Program-made: the position numbers and the translations under genes | Assembly (NCBI GenBank): GCA_015689685.1 | Contig: WVSL01000019.1 | Location: 1-64,000, forward strand | Direction: 5' to 3' | DNA: 64,000 nucleotides | From: Rhodobacterales bacterium HKCCE2091 | Lineage (GTDB): Bacteria > Pseudomonadota > Alphaproteobacteria > Rhodobacterales > Rhodobacteraceae | Part shown: positions 36,807 to 45,988 of the stretch, one piece after another | Numbering within the stretch: position 1 is the stretch's first letter | How the letters are laid out: every line of letters starts with the position of its first letter | The notes under the pieces: generated by a model | The model's database searches: none | What the model was told of the DNA's origin: nothing | What the model saw: only the letters and a program-made list of their open reading frames with translations

Positions 36807-37928
36807 TCAGTCGGCGCGGGCGTCGGCGCGGCTCTTGCCGCTGGCATCCATCGCCAGCGTCGAGGCCATGAGCCCGTCGAGATCGCCGTCGAGAACGCTC
36901 TGCGTGTCGGAGGTCTCGTAGCCCGTCCGCAGGTCCTTCACCATCTGGTAGGGTTGCAGGACGTAGGACCGGATCTGGTTGCCCCACCCGGCATCGCCCT
37001 TCGCTTCGTGCAGCGCATTGACCTCGGCGTTCCGCCGGTCGAGTTCCATCTGGTAGAGCCGCGATTTCAGCGCCTTCATGGCGATGTCGCGGTTCTGGTG
37101 CTGCGACTTCTCGGAACTGGTGACGACGATTCCGGTCGGGTGGTGCGTGATCCGCACGGCGGAGTCCGTCGTGTTGACGTGCTGGCCGCCCGCGCCCGAG
37201 GACCGGAACGTGTCGATCCGGATGTCGGCGGGGTTCACCTCGATCTCGATGTTGTCGTCGATCACCGGGTAGGCGCCGACGGCCGCGAAGGAGGTCTCGC
37301 GCGTGCCCTTGCCGAAGGGCGAGATCCGCACCAGCCGGTGCGTGCCGCTCTCGGACTTCAGCCAGCCATAGGCGTTGTGGCCCTTGATCTGGTAGGTGAC
37401 GGACTTGATCCCGGCCTCGGCGCCGGGCTGCTCTTCCTGCAACTCGACCTCGAAGCCGCGGCTTTCGGCCCACCGGACATACATCCGCGCCAGCATCGCC
37501 GCCCAGTCGCAGGCCTCGGTCCCGCCCGCGCCGGCCTTGATCTCCAGGAAGCTGTCGTTCGGGTCGCTCTCGCCGTTTAGGAGCGCCTCCAGCTCCTTCT
37601 GCGCGGCGGTCTCGACCAGCTTCGCCAGCGCCGCCTCGGCATCGGCCACGACTTCCTCGTCGCCCTCGGCCTCGCCGAGCTCGATCAGTTCCACGTTGTC
37701 GGTAAGCGCGCCCGCGATCGTGTCGTAGGTGCCCATCTGGTCGATCAGCGTCTGCCGGTCGCGCATCAGCTTCTGCGCCTTGGCCTGGTCGTTCCAGAGA
37801 TCGGGATCCTCGATCATGGCGTTGAATTCCTCGAGCCGGTGCGGCGCGGTCTCGCGGTCCATCCGCTGCGCCAGGAGCTTCAGCGAATTCTGCACCTTCT
37901 CGACATGGCCCTGGGTCTCGGCCCGCAT
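36807..37928 (-). CDS. prfB: Peptide chain release factor 2
   Basis: A 373-residue RF2 that ends translation at UGA and UAA codons. The peptide anticodon is SPF in RISPFGKGTRETS and the catalytic GGQ is in SGAGGQHVN. The gene is one continuous frame from the start: the programmed +1 frameshift that controls prfB in Escherichia coli, which needs an early in-frame UGA, is absent. It is the last gene of the amiC-mrcA-prfB run, 69 bases after mrcA. Confidence 0.97.
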   Translation of the reverse strand: MRAETQGHVEKVQNSLKLLAQRMDRETAPHRLEEFNAMIEDPDLWNDQAKAQKLMRDRQTLIDQMGTYDTIAGALTDNVELIELGEAEGDEEVVADAEAALAKLVETAAQKELEALLNGESDPNDSFLEIKAGAGGTEACDWAAMLARMYVRWAESRGFEVELQEEQPGAEAGIKSVTYQIKGHNAYGWLKSESGTHRLVRISPFGKGTRETSFAAVGAYPVIDDNIEIEVNPADIRIDTFRSSGAGGQHVNTTDSAVRITHHPTGIVVTSSEKSQHQNRDIAMKALKSRLYQMELDRRNAEVNALHEAKGDAGWGNQIRSYVLQPYQMVKDLRTGYETSDTQSVLDGDLDGLMASTLAMDASGKSRADARAD

Positions 37929-37997
37929 GACGTTCCTCTTCGTAACTCAGGGGTGTGATCTAGCCGCCCGGCGGGGCCGCTGCAAGCGCGGCCCGGC

Positions 37998-40577
37998 CTA
38001 GTAGAGCCCGCCCGAACTCAGCGTTCCGAAGTCGGTGCCGGTCGGGACCTCGGCGTTTTCGCCGGTGGCGGTGGTCACGGTCTGGCGGTCGGGCGCGATC
38101 ACGGTCTCGTCGCTCGCGTCCTCGCCGCGGCCGAACATCGGCAGGTTCGATCCCATCGCGAACCCGCCGTCGATGTAGCCGAGCAGGCCGAAGCCGGGTT
38201 CCTCGCCGGTGCGGAAGTATTCCTGCACCACGTACTCGCCCCAGGACCCGTCGGGCAGGCGCTGGCCCGTGTAGCGGTCGATGGGGAAGAAGCGGCCGCC
38301 CGGCGGCACCTCGAACGGGCCGCCGCCGTATTCCTCGATCGCGGTCTGCATGAACTCGTTGAAGACCGGCCCGCAGATGCCGCCGCCCGAGGCCGCGCGA
38401 CCGAGGCTTCGCGGCTGGTCGTAGCCGATGTAGCAGCCCGCCACGATGGTCGAGGAAAAGCCGACGAACCACACGTCGCGGGCCTCGTTCGTGGTGCCGG
38501 TCTTGCCCGCGATCGGTACCGGCAGGTTGACCGTGCCGGACGCCGTGCCGCGCTGGACGACGCCCTGCATCATGGAGGTGAGCTGGTAGGCGGTGATCGG
38601 GTCCATCACCCGCTCGCGGTTCGAGACGATACGCGGGCCGAAGCCTTCGGGCAGGTCGGGCAGTTCGCAATCGGTGCAGAGCCGCTGATCGTGGCTGTAG
38701 ACGGTGGTGCCGAACCGGTCCTGCACCCGGTCGACCAGCGTGGGTTCCACCCGCTCGCCGCCGTTGGCGAACATCGCGTAGGCCGCGACCATGCGGAACA
38801 GCGTGGTTTCCTGCGACCCGAGGGAGTTGGCGAGGTACGGCGCGAGATCGTCGTAGACGCCGAAGCGTTCGGCATAGGCCGCGACCCGGTCCATGCCGAT
38901 TTCCTGAGCCAGCCGCACGGTCATCAGGTTCCGCGACCGCTCGATCCCGGTGCGAAGCGGCGCGGGGCCGTAGAACTCGTGGCTGGCGTTGGTCGGCCGC
39001 CAGATGCCTTCCTCGGTCTCCACCTCGATCGGCGCGTCGATGACGATGGTGTTCGGGCTGTAGCCGGAATCCAGCGCGGCGGCGTAGACGAAGGGCTTGA
39101 AGCTCGATCCCGGTTGCCGGGTCGCGAGCGTGGCGCGGTTGAACTCGGACGCCTGATAGGAAAACCCGCCCTGCATCGCCAGCACGCGGCCGGTGTTCAC
39201 GTCCATCGCCATGAACCCGCCCTGCACCTCGGGGATCTGGCGGAGCGACCAGCGGCGGAAGCTGCCGTCGCCGTTGTTAAGCCGGCGCACCAGCACCACG
39301 TCGCCCACGTCGAGCAGGTCGCCCGCCACCCGCGCGCGGTTGCCGCGGTTGCCGTCCGCGTCCACGGGCCGGGCCCAGGTCACGTCCTCGGCGGGGATGA
39401 AATGGCCGTCCTCGTCCTCGGCGACACCCTCGATCCCGATCCGGGCGGCGCTGTCGCCGACCGACAGGACCACCGCGGGATGCCATCCCTCGACATCGCG
39501 GGGCACGTCGGCGGCGGCCAGCGCGGCGCGCCAGTCGGCCTCGGTGCCCAGGAGATCCGGTTCGACTTGGTCCTCCGGCCCGCGGTAGACGCCGAGGTTG
39601 CGGTCGAAATCCTCGAGCGCGCGGCGCAGCGCCACCTCGGCCGCGCGTTGCAGGCTTTCGTCCATCGTCGCGCGCACCGAATAGCCCGCCGACAAGAACC
39701 GGTCCGAGCCGAAATCCTCGGACAGCTGCCGCCGGATCTCGTCGGTGAAGTAGCTCCGCGGCGGAATGGAGCGCTGGAACGGGTCGATGGCGCCGCTCTG
39801 GACGGTCTCGAGCGGCGTGGCGATGGCTGTCTCGTACTCCGCGTCGGTCAGGTATCCGTTCTCCCACATCTCGCGCAGCACGAAGTCGCGCCGCGCAACG
39901 GCGCGCTCGGTGTAGCGGACGGGGTGGAAGCGGGCGGGGTTCTGCGGCAGGCCGGCGAGGTAGGCCGCCTGCGCCGGTGTCAGTTCCGACAGCGCGGCGT
40001 CGAAATAGGTGCGCGCCGCGGCAGCGATGCCGTGGGCGTTCAGGCCGAACTCGATCTCGTTGAGGTAGACCTCGATGATCTGTTCCTTCGACATGGATTG
40101 CTCCATGCGGACGGCAAGGATGATCTCCCGGATCTTGCGCTCGATGGTCCGGTCCGAGGACAGGAGCAGGTTCTTCGCCACCTGCTGCGTGATGGTGGAG
40201 GCGCCGCGCAGGGTCTCGCCCCGCGTCACCACAGCGTCGATCACCGCGGCGACCATCTGGCGCGCGTCGAAGCCGCCGTGCTCGAAGAAGTTGCGGTCCT
40301 CGGCCGAGATCACCGCCTCCATCACGAGGTCGGGAATGTCCTCGGCCGAGACGTAGATGCGGACCTCGCCCTCGCGGCTGAACTCGTCCATGATCTGCCC
40401 CTCGCCCGAGTAGATCCGGCTGATCGTGGCGGGGTTGTACTGGGCCAGTGTCTGGTGGTCCGGCAGGTCGCGGGAATACATGAAGATGATGCCGCCGATA
40501 CCGATGGCGGCCATGACCAGCCCGTTGAACACGAGGCTGAACAGCGCGCCGAAGATACCGATCACGAACCGCAACAT
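37998..40577 (-). CDS. mrcA: Penicillin-binding protein 1A (bifunctional)
   Basis: About 859 residues. A membrane anchor (about 3-28) is followed by a GT51 glycosyltransferase domain (EDRNFFEHGGFD, and KEQIIEVYLNEIEFG) and a transpeptidase domain with catalytic serine in GSSFKPF, SRN, and KTGTTNEA. It polymerises and cross-links peptidoglycan at the inner membrane. The start at ATG 40577 (MLRFVIGIFG) is preferred since it places the anchor at the very N-terminus; ATG 40595 is possible. An opposite-strand methyltransferase gene separates it from amiC. Confidence 0.95.
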   Translation of the reverse strand: MLRFVIGIFGALFSLVFNGLVMAAIGIGGIIFMYSRDLPDHQTLAQYNPATISRIYSGEGQIMDEFSREGEVRIYVSAEDIPDLVMEAVISAEDRNFFEHGGFDARQMVAAVIDAVVTRGETLRGASTITQQVAKNLLLSSDRTIERKIREIILAVRMEQSMSKEQIIEVYLNEIEFGLNAHGIAAAARTYFDAALSELTPAQAAYLAGLPQNPARFHPVRYTERAVARRDFVLREMWENGYLTDAEYETAIATPLETVQSGAIDPFQRSIPPRSYFTDEIRRQLSEDFGSDRFLSAGYSVRATMDESLQRAAEVALRRALEDFDRNLGVYRGPEDQVEPDLLGTEADWRAALAAADVPRDVEGWHPAVVLSVGDSAARIGIEGVAEDEDGHFIPAEDVTWARPVDADGNRGNRARVAGDLLDVGDVVLVRRLNNGDGSFRRWSLRQIPEVQGGFMAMDVNTGRVLAMQGGFSYQASEFNRATLATRQPGSSFKPFVYAAALDSGYSPNTIVIDAPIEVETEEGIWRPTNASHEFYGPAPLRTGIERSRNLMTVRLAQEIGMDRVAAYAERFGVYDDLAPYLANSLGSQETTLFRMVAAYAMFANGGERVEPTLVDRVQDRFGTTVYSHDQRLCTDCELPDLPEGFGPRIVSNRERVMDPITAYQLTSMMQGVVQRGTASGTVNLPVPIAGKTGTTNEARDVWFVGFSSTIVAGCYIGYDQPRSLGRAASGGGICGPVFNEFMQTAIEEYGGGPFEVPPGGRFFPIDRYTGQRLPDGSWGEYVVQEYFRTGEEPGFGLLGYIDGGFAMGSNLPMFGRGEDASDETVIAPDRQTVTTATGENAEVPTGTDFGTLSSGGLY

Positions 40578-40690
40578 TCCGGGGGCCTGCCTCATGGGAA
40601 CGGGTGCATGGCTTATACGCGGGGACGGCCGGGGGGTCAAAAGGCGCGGTGCGCTTCCGGCGATCACGATTTTCGGGCAGGCTCCGCGCC

Positions 40691-41284
40691 ATGCGCCCCG
40701 AGGACACCCTTGCGATCTACGAAGCCGAGGCCGCGACCTGGACCGCCGCGCAGCGCCCGGCGGACTGGCAGGTGCCGGTCTTCGCCGAGGCGCTGGCCGG
40801 GCAGGTCGGCGCGCGCGTGCTCGATCTCGGCTGCGGCAGCGGGCGGCCGGTAGCGGAATGGTTCGTGGCGCATGGGGCGGCGGTCACCGGCGTCGACGGC
40901 GCGCGGGCGATGATCGACCGGTTCCGCGCTTTCCTGCCCCACGCCGAGGCGATCGAGGCCGACATGCGCGGGCTTGCGCTCGGGCGCCGCTTCGACGTGA
41001 TTCTCGGCTGGAACAGCTTTTTCCACCTGCCCGCCGCGGACCAGCGCGCGATGATCCCGGTCTTCGCCGCCCATGCCGCCCCCGGCGCCCGGCTCCTGCT
41101 GACGACCGGCCCCGCCGAAGGCGACGCCTGGGGCCGCGTCGGGGCATCCGATGTCTGGCACGACAGCCTCGCGCCGGACAGCTACCGGGCGCTGTTCGAT
41201 GTTCACGGCTTCGACGTCACCTGGTTCCGTCCCGAGGACCCGGACCTCGCGCGGCATTCCGTCTGGCTCGCTCGCGCGCGCTGA
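40691..41284 (+). CDS. Class I SAM-dependent methyltransferase
   Basis: A 197-residue Rossmann-fold methyltransferase with motif I VLDLGCGSGRPVAEW, an acidic residue ending strand 2 (GVDGARAMID), and motif IV GWNSFFHLP. The substrate is unknown; small proteins of this type act on small molecules or quinones. It is a single plus-strand gene inserted between the minus-strand amiC and mrcA genes, with only 8 bases between its stop and the amiC stop. Confidence 0.85.
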   Translation: MRPEDTLAIYEAEAATWTAAQRPADWQVPVFAEALAGQVGARVLDLGCGSGRPVAEWFVAHGAAVTGVDGARAMIDRFRAFLPHAEAIEADMRGLALGRRFDVILGWNSFFHLPAADQRAMIPVFAAHAAPGARLLLTTGPAEGDAWGRVGASDVWHDSLAPDSYRALFDVHGFDVTWFRPEDPDLARHSVWLARAR

Positions 41285-41292
41285 CGGGCGGA

Positions 41293-42495
41293 CTACTGGC
41301 GCAGGAGCGTCGCGCGGGTGGCGTCGGTCTCCGCCCAGTCGAGGATCGCGTCGCGCAGGGCCGCCTGCATCTCCGCCCGCCACGCGGGATCGAGCAGGCG
41401 GTCGCGGTCGTCGGGATCGGACAGGAAACCGACCTCGACCAGGACGGATGGGATGTCGGCGGCCTTCAGCACGGTGAACCCGGCCTCCAGCCGGGGATGG
41501 CGGTGGAGGTTGCCCGTCGCCGCCGCGATCCCCTCCACCATCCGGTCTGCGAGCGCGTCCGACCGGGGGTCGGTTTCGAGCCGCGCGAGGTCCATCAGCA
41601 CGCCCGCCACCGCGTCGTCCGACCCCGACAGGTCGACGCCCTGCAACAGGTCGGCCCGGTCGAAGCGTTCGGCCAGCGCCGCCGAGGCCGCGTCGGAGGC
41701 GTCGGCCGACAGGGTATAGACGGTCGCGCCGGTCGCCCGCCCCTCCGCCAGCGCGTCGGCATGGAGCGAGATGAAGGCGTCGGCCCCGGCGGCGCGGGCG
41801 ATCGACACGCGTTCCGGAAGCGGCACGAAATCGTCGCCCTCGCGCGTCAGGACGACCTCGACCCGGCCGCTGCGGCGCAGGAGATCGCGCAACTCGCGCG
41901 CGAAGAGGAGCATCAGGTCGGCCTCGCGCTCGCCCCCCGCCTCAGCGCCCGGATCGACCCCGCCGTGTCCCGGGTCGAGCACGATCACCAGCGGCCCGTC
42001 GCGTTCCACGATCCCCGGCGCGGCGGCGGTGACCGCCGGCGCGGGTTCGGCTGCGGCGGCGAACCCCTCGGCGTCGGTCGGGAACAGCTGCACGAGGATG
42101 CGGGCGCTGCCGTCCTCGGGGTTCGTTTCCATCGCCGCGGCGTTAACCTCGTGATAGCCATCGAGCGTCAGCACCATGCGCGACCACCCGGCCCTCTCGC
42201 CCGCGGCCCCGGTCGCCACCGCCGTTACCGACGCGGCGTCGTCGAAATCCTCCGGCAGCCCTTCCCAGGTGACTTCGCTGAGGTCGATCACGAGCCGCGG
42301 AGGCCCGTCGATGGTGTAAACGCGGAACGGCACCGCCTGGCTGAGGTCGAGGAAAATTTCCGTGCCACGCCGAGGGTTATCGGTCATTGCGCCGTTTTCG
42401 ACCCTCGCCAAGGCGCGGAATTCCTGTGCAGTGGCGGAAGCTGGCGCAAAAACCACAAGCAGCGCGAAAAATAGGAGGAATTCTGCTCGTCTCAT
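41293..42495 (-). CDS. amiC: N-acetylmuramoyl-L-alanine amidase with AMIN domain
   Basis: A 400-residue exported amidase. A signal peptide (cleavage after ATAQ, about residue 24) is followed by an AMIN domain that targets peptidoglycan or Tol-Pal/septal sites, a linker, and an Amidase_3 domain. Zinc ligands and catalytic residues are in DPGHGGVDPGA, ISLHADA and the final VEVGFLSD glutamate. It splits the glycan-peptide bond during daughter-cell separation. It lies upstream of mrcA and prfB on the same strand. The ATG at 42495 gives the best signal peptide. Confidence 0.93.
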   Translation of the reverse strand: MRRAEFLLFFALLVVFAPASATAQEFRALARVENGAMTDNPRRGTEIFLDLSQAVPFRVYTIDGPPRLVIDLSEVTWEGLPEDFDDAASVTAVATGAAGERAGWSRMVLTLDGYHEVNAAAMETNPEDGSARILVQLFPTDAEGFAAAAEPAPAVTAAAPGIVERDGPLVIVLDPGHGGVDPGAEAGGEREADLMLLFARELRDLLRRSGRVEVVLTREGDDFVPLPERVSIARAAGADAFISLHADALAEGRATGATVYTLSADASDAASAALAERFDRADLLQGVDLSGSDDAVAGVLMDLARLETDPRSDALADRMVEGIAAATGNLHRHPRLEAGFTVLKAADIPSVLVEVGFLSDPDDRDRLLDPAWRAEMQAALRDAILDWAETDATRATLLRQ

Positions 42496-42571
42496 CGGTC
42501 TTGCCGCCGAAATGTTGTGAAATACTTCTAGCAGGGACACGCTGCCGGACCAAGGCCCCGCTTTGATCGTA

Positions 42572-42600
42572 ATTATGCCTTAGTTCCCCTCGAAGGTTAA
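42572..42600 (-). promoter_or_regulatory. Candidate sigma70-type promoter for amiC
   Basis: On the minus strand TTAACC (42600-42595) and CATAAT (42577-42572) are separated by 17 bases in an AT-richer intergenic patch. The -10 matches the consensus at five of six positions. It would start transcription about 70 bases upstream of the amiC ATG. The -35 lies in the palindrome GGTTAACC (42595-42602), which could also be a protein-binding site shared with the divergent gene at 42620. Confidence 0.4.
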
Positions 42601-42619
42601 CCATACCCCGGAACTCGCC

Positions 42620-43600
42620 ATGCCAGATCGACGCCCCATGATCCTCGACCATCCCTCCCTCGCGCAGCACATCGTCTACCGGCTCTGGCGGCTTCGCCGC
42701 GTGCTGGTACTCGTCCCCGCCCTGGTCCTTGCCGCCGCGCTCATCGCGGGCACGGTCGGAGGCACGGCCAGCGCCTTCCACGATCCCGCCGTGATCGCGC
42801 GCTACATCGCCGCTGCGGCCGCGATCACCACCGTGGCGGTGGTGCTCCTGCCGACGGCGCCGTTCGAAATTCTCGCCGCCGGGCTCGTCGCCGCGGCCTT
42901 CACCGCCGCCGAACCCTGGATTGGGCCGCTCATGTCCGAAGGCGCGCAGGTCGGCCCGTTCGAACCGATGTGGCTTCGCGTGGCGCTCGGCGCGGTGGTC
43001 GCGCTCGCGTCCTGGATCGCGCTCGTCTCCGTCGTCACCGCGGTGTCGATGTCGCTGCCGCCCTCGCGCCGCCTGATGCACTACGGCCTGACCGTGGCCG
43101 GGTTCGAGCCTTCGGGCCTGCGCAAGGCGCTGGACATTCCGCCGGGCACCCGCCGCGGCCTGATCGCCGTGGGCCTGCCCGACCGCGACGGTTTCTCGAC
43201 CGTGACCCGCCACATGCGGATCCACGATCCCGAGACGCTCGACCTCGTCGATACCGCGGTCAGCTACCAGAGCCGCACGGTGTCGAAGACCTGGAATTCC
43301 GACGTCTACGAAACCCGCTCCGACCAGACCGGCGAAGCGCTGGTGCGGATGGAATACGCCCCGGCCCGCGACGGCACCCGGATCGACGTTTACGAGGATG
43401 CGGGCATGCTCGACCCGTTCTCGGCGCTGCACTTCTGGCTCGGCGACTGCGGCCGCGATGCCCTGCGCGAGCGGATCGACGAGGCCCTGCGCCTGCCCTG
43501 CCCCGCCATCGTGCGGCTGCCGCAGCGCTCCCTGCTCTGCACCGTGGCCCGGATGATCCGCCGCCGCGGCCAGTCCGAGGTCGAGGCCGCGCGCCCCTGA
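42620..43600 (+). CDS. Uncharacterised membrane protein, first of a tandem paralogous pair
   Basis: A 326-residue protein I do not recognise. Four hydrophobic segments (about 28-50, 60-78, 82-98 and 122-143) are followed by a soluble, probably cytoplasmic, C-terminal half. Shared with the next gene are GxVGGxxSA, a PxxPFE motif between helices, AEPWIGPL, a GPFEPMWLR stretch, DGF...IHDP-ET in the soluble part, and a final LPQRSLLCTVAR. It is divergent from amiC (124 bases) and ends before an intrinsic terminator at 43651. Function is unknown. Confidence 0.75.
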   Translation: MPDRRPMILDHPSLAQHIVYRLWRLRRVLVLVPALVLAAALIAGTVGGTASAFHDPAVIARYIAAAAAITTVAVVLLPTAPFEILAAGLVAAAFTAAEPWIGPLMSEGAQVGPFEPMWLRVALGAVVALASWIALVSVVTAVSMSLPPSRRLMHYGLTVAGFEPSGLRKALDIPPGTRRGLIAVGLPDRDGFSTVTRHMRIHDPETLDLVDTAVSYQSRTVSKTWNSDVYETRSDQTGEALVRMEYAPARDGTRIDVYEDAGMLDPFSALHFWLGDCGRDALRERIDEALRLPCPAIVRLPQRSLLCTVARMIRRRGQSEVEAARP

Positions 43601-43650
43601 CGCGTCGGGCGGGCGACCCGCCCCGATCCACGGCACGGCTACAATGATAC

Positions 43651-43681
43651 GACCCAGCGTCTTACCGACGCCGGGTCTTTT
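43651..43681 (+). terminator. Intrinsic terminator between the two paralogues
   Basis: GACCC-A-GCGTC (43651-43661) pairs with GACGC-C-GGGTC (43667-43677) with one A-C mismatch, loop TTACC, followed by four T residues (43678-43681). It should end transcription of the first membrane protein gene, so the second one probably has its own promoter. Confidence 0.75.
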
Positions 43682-43766
43682 CATGTGCCCCCCGGCTTGG
43701 CCACGGGTCCATGCCCCGTCCCGGTCCCGCCTGAATCCTGCCGGATTGGGATGCCACGACCGGAAC

Positions 43767-44726
43767 ATGACCGACCGCGTTTCGCCGCTCCGCCACGCCG
43801 CCTACCGCCTGAAGATGCGCTGGCACGTCGTCGCCCTGACCGTCCTTCCGGTCCTCGCCGGGGCCGTCTTCGCGGGTGCGGTCGGGGGCGTTTTCAGCGC
43901 CTACTACGCGCCGGAGGAGATCCTGCGCACGGTCGCCATCGCGACCATTCTGGCCACGGTGGCCACGTTGCTCCTGCCCGCCTGCCCGTTCGAGCATGTC
44001 GCGGCCGGGATCGTCGCGGGCGTCATCGTGGGGGCGGAGCCCTGGCTCGGCGACCTATTCCAGCCAGAGTTCAAGGGCGGCGCGTTCACCCCGCACTGGG
44101 TGCGGGCGGCGCAGATCGGCGGCGCCGCCTTCATGCTCTGGTCGCTGGTGCTGGCCGGGATCGTGAAGCTCTGCCAGCTTGTTCCCGCGCCGGTTCGCGG
44201 CTACCGCTACCGGCTCACCCTCGGCCGCGCCGCGCCACGGGACATCCGCGCCGCCTTCGCCCTTCGCCCGGGCGAAACTTCGGGCGGGCTCAGCTACGGG
44301 GCGCTGGAATGGGACGGGTTCGTCCCGGTTCGGACCAGCGTGCAGATCCACGACCCGCTTACCTACGCGATGACCGAATCCGAGTTCCGCTACGCGATCC
44401 GCGCGGTCAGCGACGACGGCGAGACCGAGGTGCTGGAGGTGCGCCCCTCCGGCGGCGGCGCACCCTACACGATGCGGCGGCGTATCCGGTCCGCGGGCCG
44501 GGGCACCCGGATCGAGGTCGAGGAGGACTGCCCGCTTCCCGATCTGCTGACATGGCTGGACCTGCACCTGATGCGCGCGGGGCCGGACCTCCTGCGGTCT
44601 CACACCGATCTGGCCCGCGGCCGACCGACGCCTGCGATCCGGAACCTGCCGCACCGGTCGTTCGCGGCGACGGTCGCCCGGTTCACCCGCCTGCCGCGGC
44701 CGAAGGCGAAGCCCTCCGACGCATGA
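43767..44726 (+). CDS. Uncharacterised membrane protein, second of the tandem pair
   Basis: A 319-residue protein with the same build as its upstream neighbour: hydrophobic segments at about 20-43, 52-70, 74-92 and 114-136, then a soluble half. Matching stretches include GAVGGVFSA, PACPFEHVAAG, AEPWLGDL, GAFTPHWVR, DGF...IHDPLTY and LPHRSFAATVARF. Identity looks moderate, so the duplication is old. The ATG at 43767 begins MTDRVSPLRHAAYRLKMRW; the frame is open upstream but there it crosses the terminator region. The last 44 bases overlap the convergent aminotransferase gene. Confidence 0.75.
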   Translation: MTDRVSPLRHAAYRLKMRWHVVALTVLPVLAGAVFAGAVGGVFSAYYAPEEILRTVAIATILATVATLLLPACPFEHVAAGIVAGVIVGAEPWLGDLFQPEFKGGAFTPHWVRAAQIGGAAFMLWSLVLAGIVKLCQLVPAPVRGYRYRLTLGRAAPRDIRAAFALRPGETSGGLSYGALEWDGFVPVRTSVQIHDPLTYAMTESEFRYAIRAVSDDGETEVLEVRPSGGGAPYTMRRRIRSAGRGTRIEVEEDCPLPDLLTWLDLHLMRAGPDLLRSHTDLARGRPTPAIRNLPHRSFAATVARFTRLPRPKAKPSDA

Positions 44727-45855
44727 AGTCCTGCACCCGCGCGACACCTTCCACGATCTCGTCCGTCGCGCCCGCGTAGCTAAACCGCAGCCAGACCGCC
44801 CCCCGCGCCTTGTCGAAGTCGAGCCCCGGCGTGACCGCGACGCCCGCCTCGTCGAGGACCTCGGCGGCGAAGGCGGGGCTGTCATCGGTGAAGTCGGACA
44901 CGTCGGCGTAGACGTAGAAGGCCCCATCCGCCGGGGCGATCCGCGTAATGCCGGCTGCCGCGAGCCCGTCGATCAGGACCTGCCGGTTGCGGGCGTAGAC
45001 CCGGACATGGCCGTCGAGCTCCGCCCGGCCCTCGGGCGACAGCGCGCCGAGCGCGGCGACCTGGCTCGCGTGCGGGGCGCAGATGAACATGTTCTGCGCC
45101 AGCCGCTCCACCAGCCGCACGTGAGCCACCGGAACGACCAGCCAGCCGAGCCGCCAGCCGGTCATCGAGAAGTACTTCGAGAAGGAATTGACGACGTAGA
45201 CCTCGTCCGTGACTTCGAGCGCGCTGATCGCGCGGCCCTCGTATTGCAACCCGTGGTAGATCTCGTCCGACACCATCGCCGCCCCGGCGTCGCCGCAGGC
45301 CGTGGCCAGCGCCCGGAGCGCGTCGCGGCCGAGCATGGTGCCGGTCGGGTTCGCGGGCGAGGCGACGATGAGGCCGGACAGGTCCTCCGTCACGTCCTCC
45401 GGCCGCGGCTGGAACCGGCTTTCGGGCGAGGTGGGCAGGGCCACCGGCTCCAGCGACATCGCCCGGAGGATCTGCCGGTAGGACGGGTAGCCGGGTTCGC
45501 CGAGCCCGACCTTCTCGCCCGCGTCCCAGAGCGCCGAGAAGGCCAGGAGGAACGCCCCCGACGCGCCGGCGGTGACGATCACGCGGGCGGGGTCGAGGTC
45601 CAGCCCGTACCATTCCGCGTAGAGCGCCGCGATGGCGGTCCGCAGGTCCGGCAGGCCGAGCGCGACGGTGTAGCCGAGCGGCCCGGCCTCCATCGCAGCC
45701 GCGAGCCGGTCCCGCGCGGCCTTCGGCGCGCCGGTGCCGGGCTGGCCGACTTCCATGTGGATGACGTGCCGACCCGCCGCCTCAGCCCGCCGCGCGGCCT
45801 CCATCACGTCCATCACGATGAAGGGATCGACCTCGCCGCGGGTTGAATGTCGCAT
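44683..45855 (-). CDS. Class I/II PLP-dependent aminotransferase
   Basis: A 390-residue fold-type I aminotransferase. The PLP-binding lysine is K227 in SFSKYFSMTGWRLG; the Asp-x-x-Tyr that contacts the pyridine ring is DEIY, and the Asn is in SPANPTG. The terminal arginine for the substrate carboxylate is in WLRFSYA. It resembles aspartate/aromatic or alanine-type aminotransferases; specificity cannot be told. The ATG at 45855 gives the standard start. Its 3' end overlaps the convergent membrane protein gene by 44 bases, and it is divergent from the DsbA-like gene. Confidence 0.9.
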   Translation of the reverse strand: MRHSTRGEVDPFIVMDVMEAARRAEAAGRHVIHMEVGQPGTGAPKAARDRLAAAMEAGPLGYTVALGLPDLRTAIAALYAEWYGLDLDPARVIVTAGASGAFLLAFSALWDAGEKVGLGEPGYPSYRQILRAMSLEPVALPTSPESRFQPRPEDVTEDLSGLIVASPANPTGTMLGRDALRALATACGDAGAAMVSDEIYHGLQYEGRAISALEVTDEVYVVNSFSKYFSMTGWRLGWLVVPVAHVRLVERLAQNMFICAPHASQVAALGALSPEGRAELDGHVRVYARNRQVLIDGLAAAGITRIAPADGAFYVYADVSDFTDDSPAFAAEVLDEAGVAVTPGLDFDKARGAVWLRFSYAGATDEIVEGVARVQDFMRRRASPSAAAGG

Positions 45856-45988
45856 CACTTGCTCCGTATTCTGCGCCCGCAGGTTCAAGCAGCCGGGGCC
45901 GGACGGGTCAATGCGCATCCTGCGAGCCGATTTCCGCACGCGGCGACACCGCCGCCGCTGCCCGACCTGACAACTCAGAGGAACCGCC

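Noticed and set aside
36807-37928. Programmed frameshift in prfB
   Set aside because: The gene is one uninterrupted frame with no early in-frame UGA, so no frameshift is needed.
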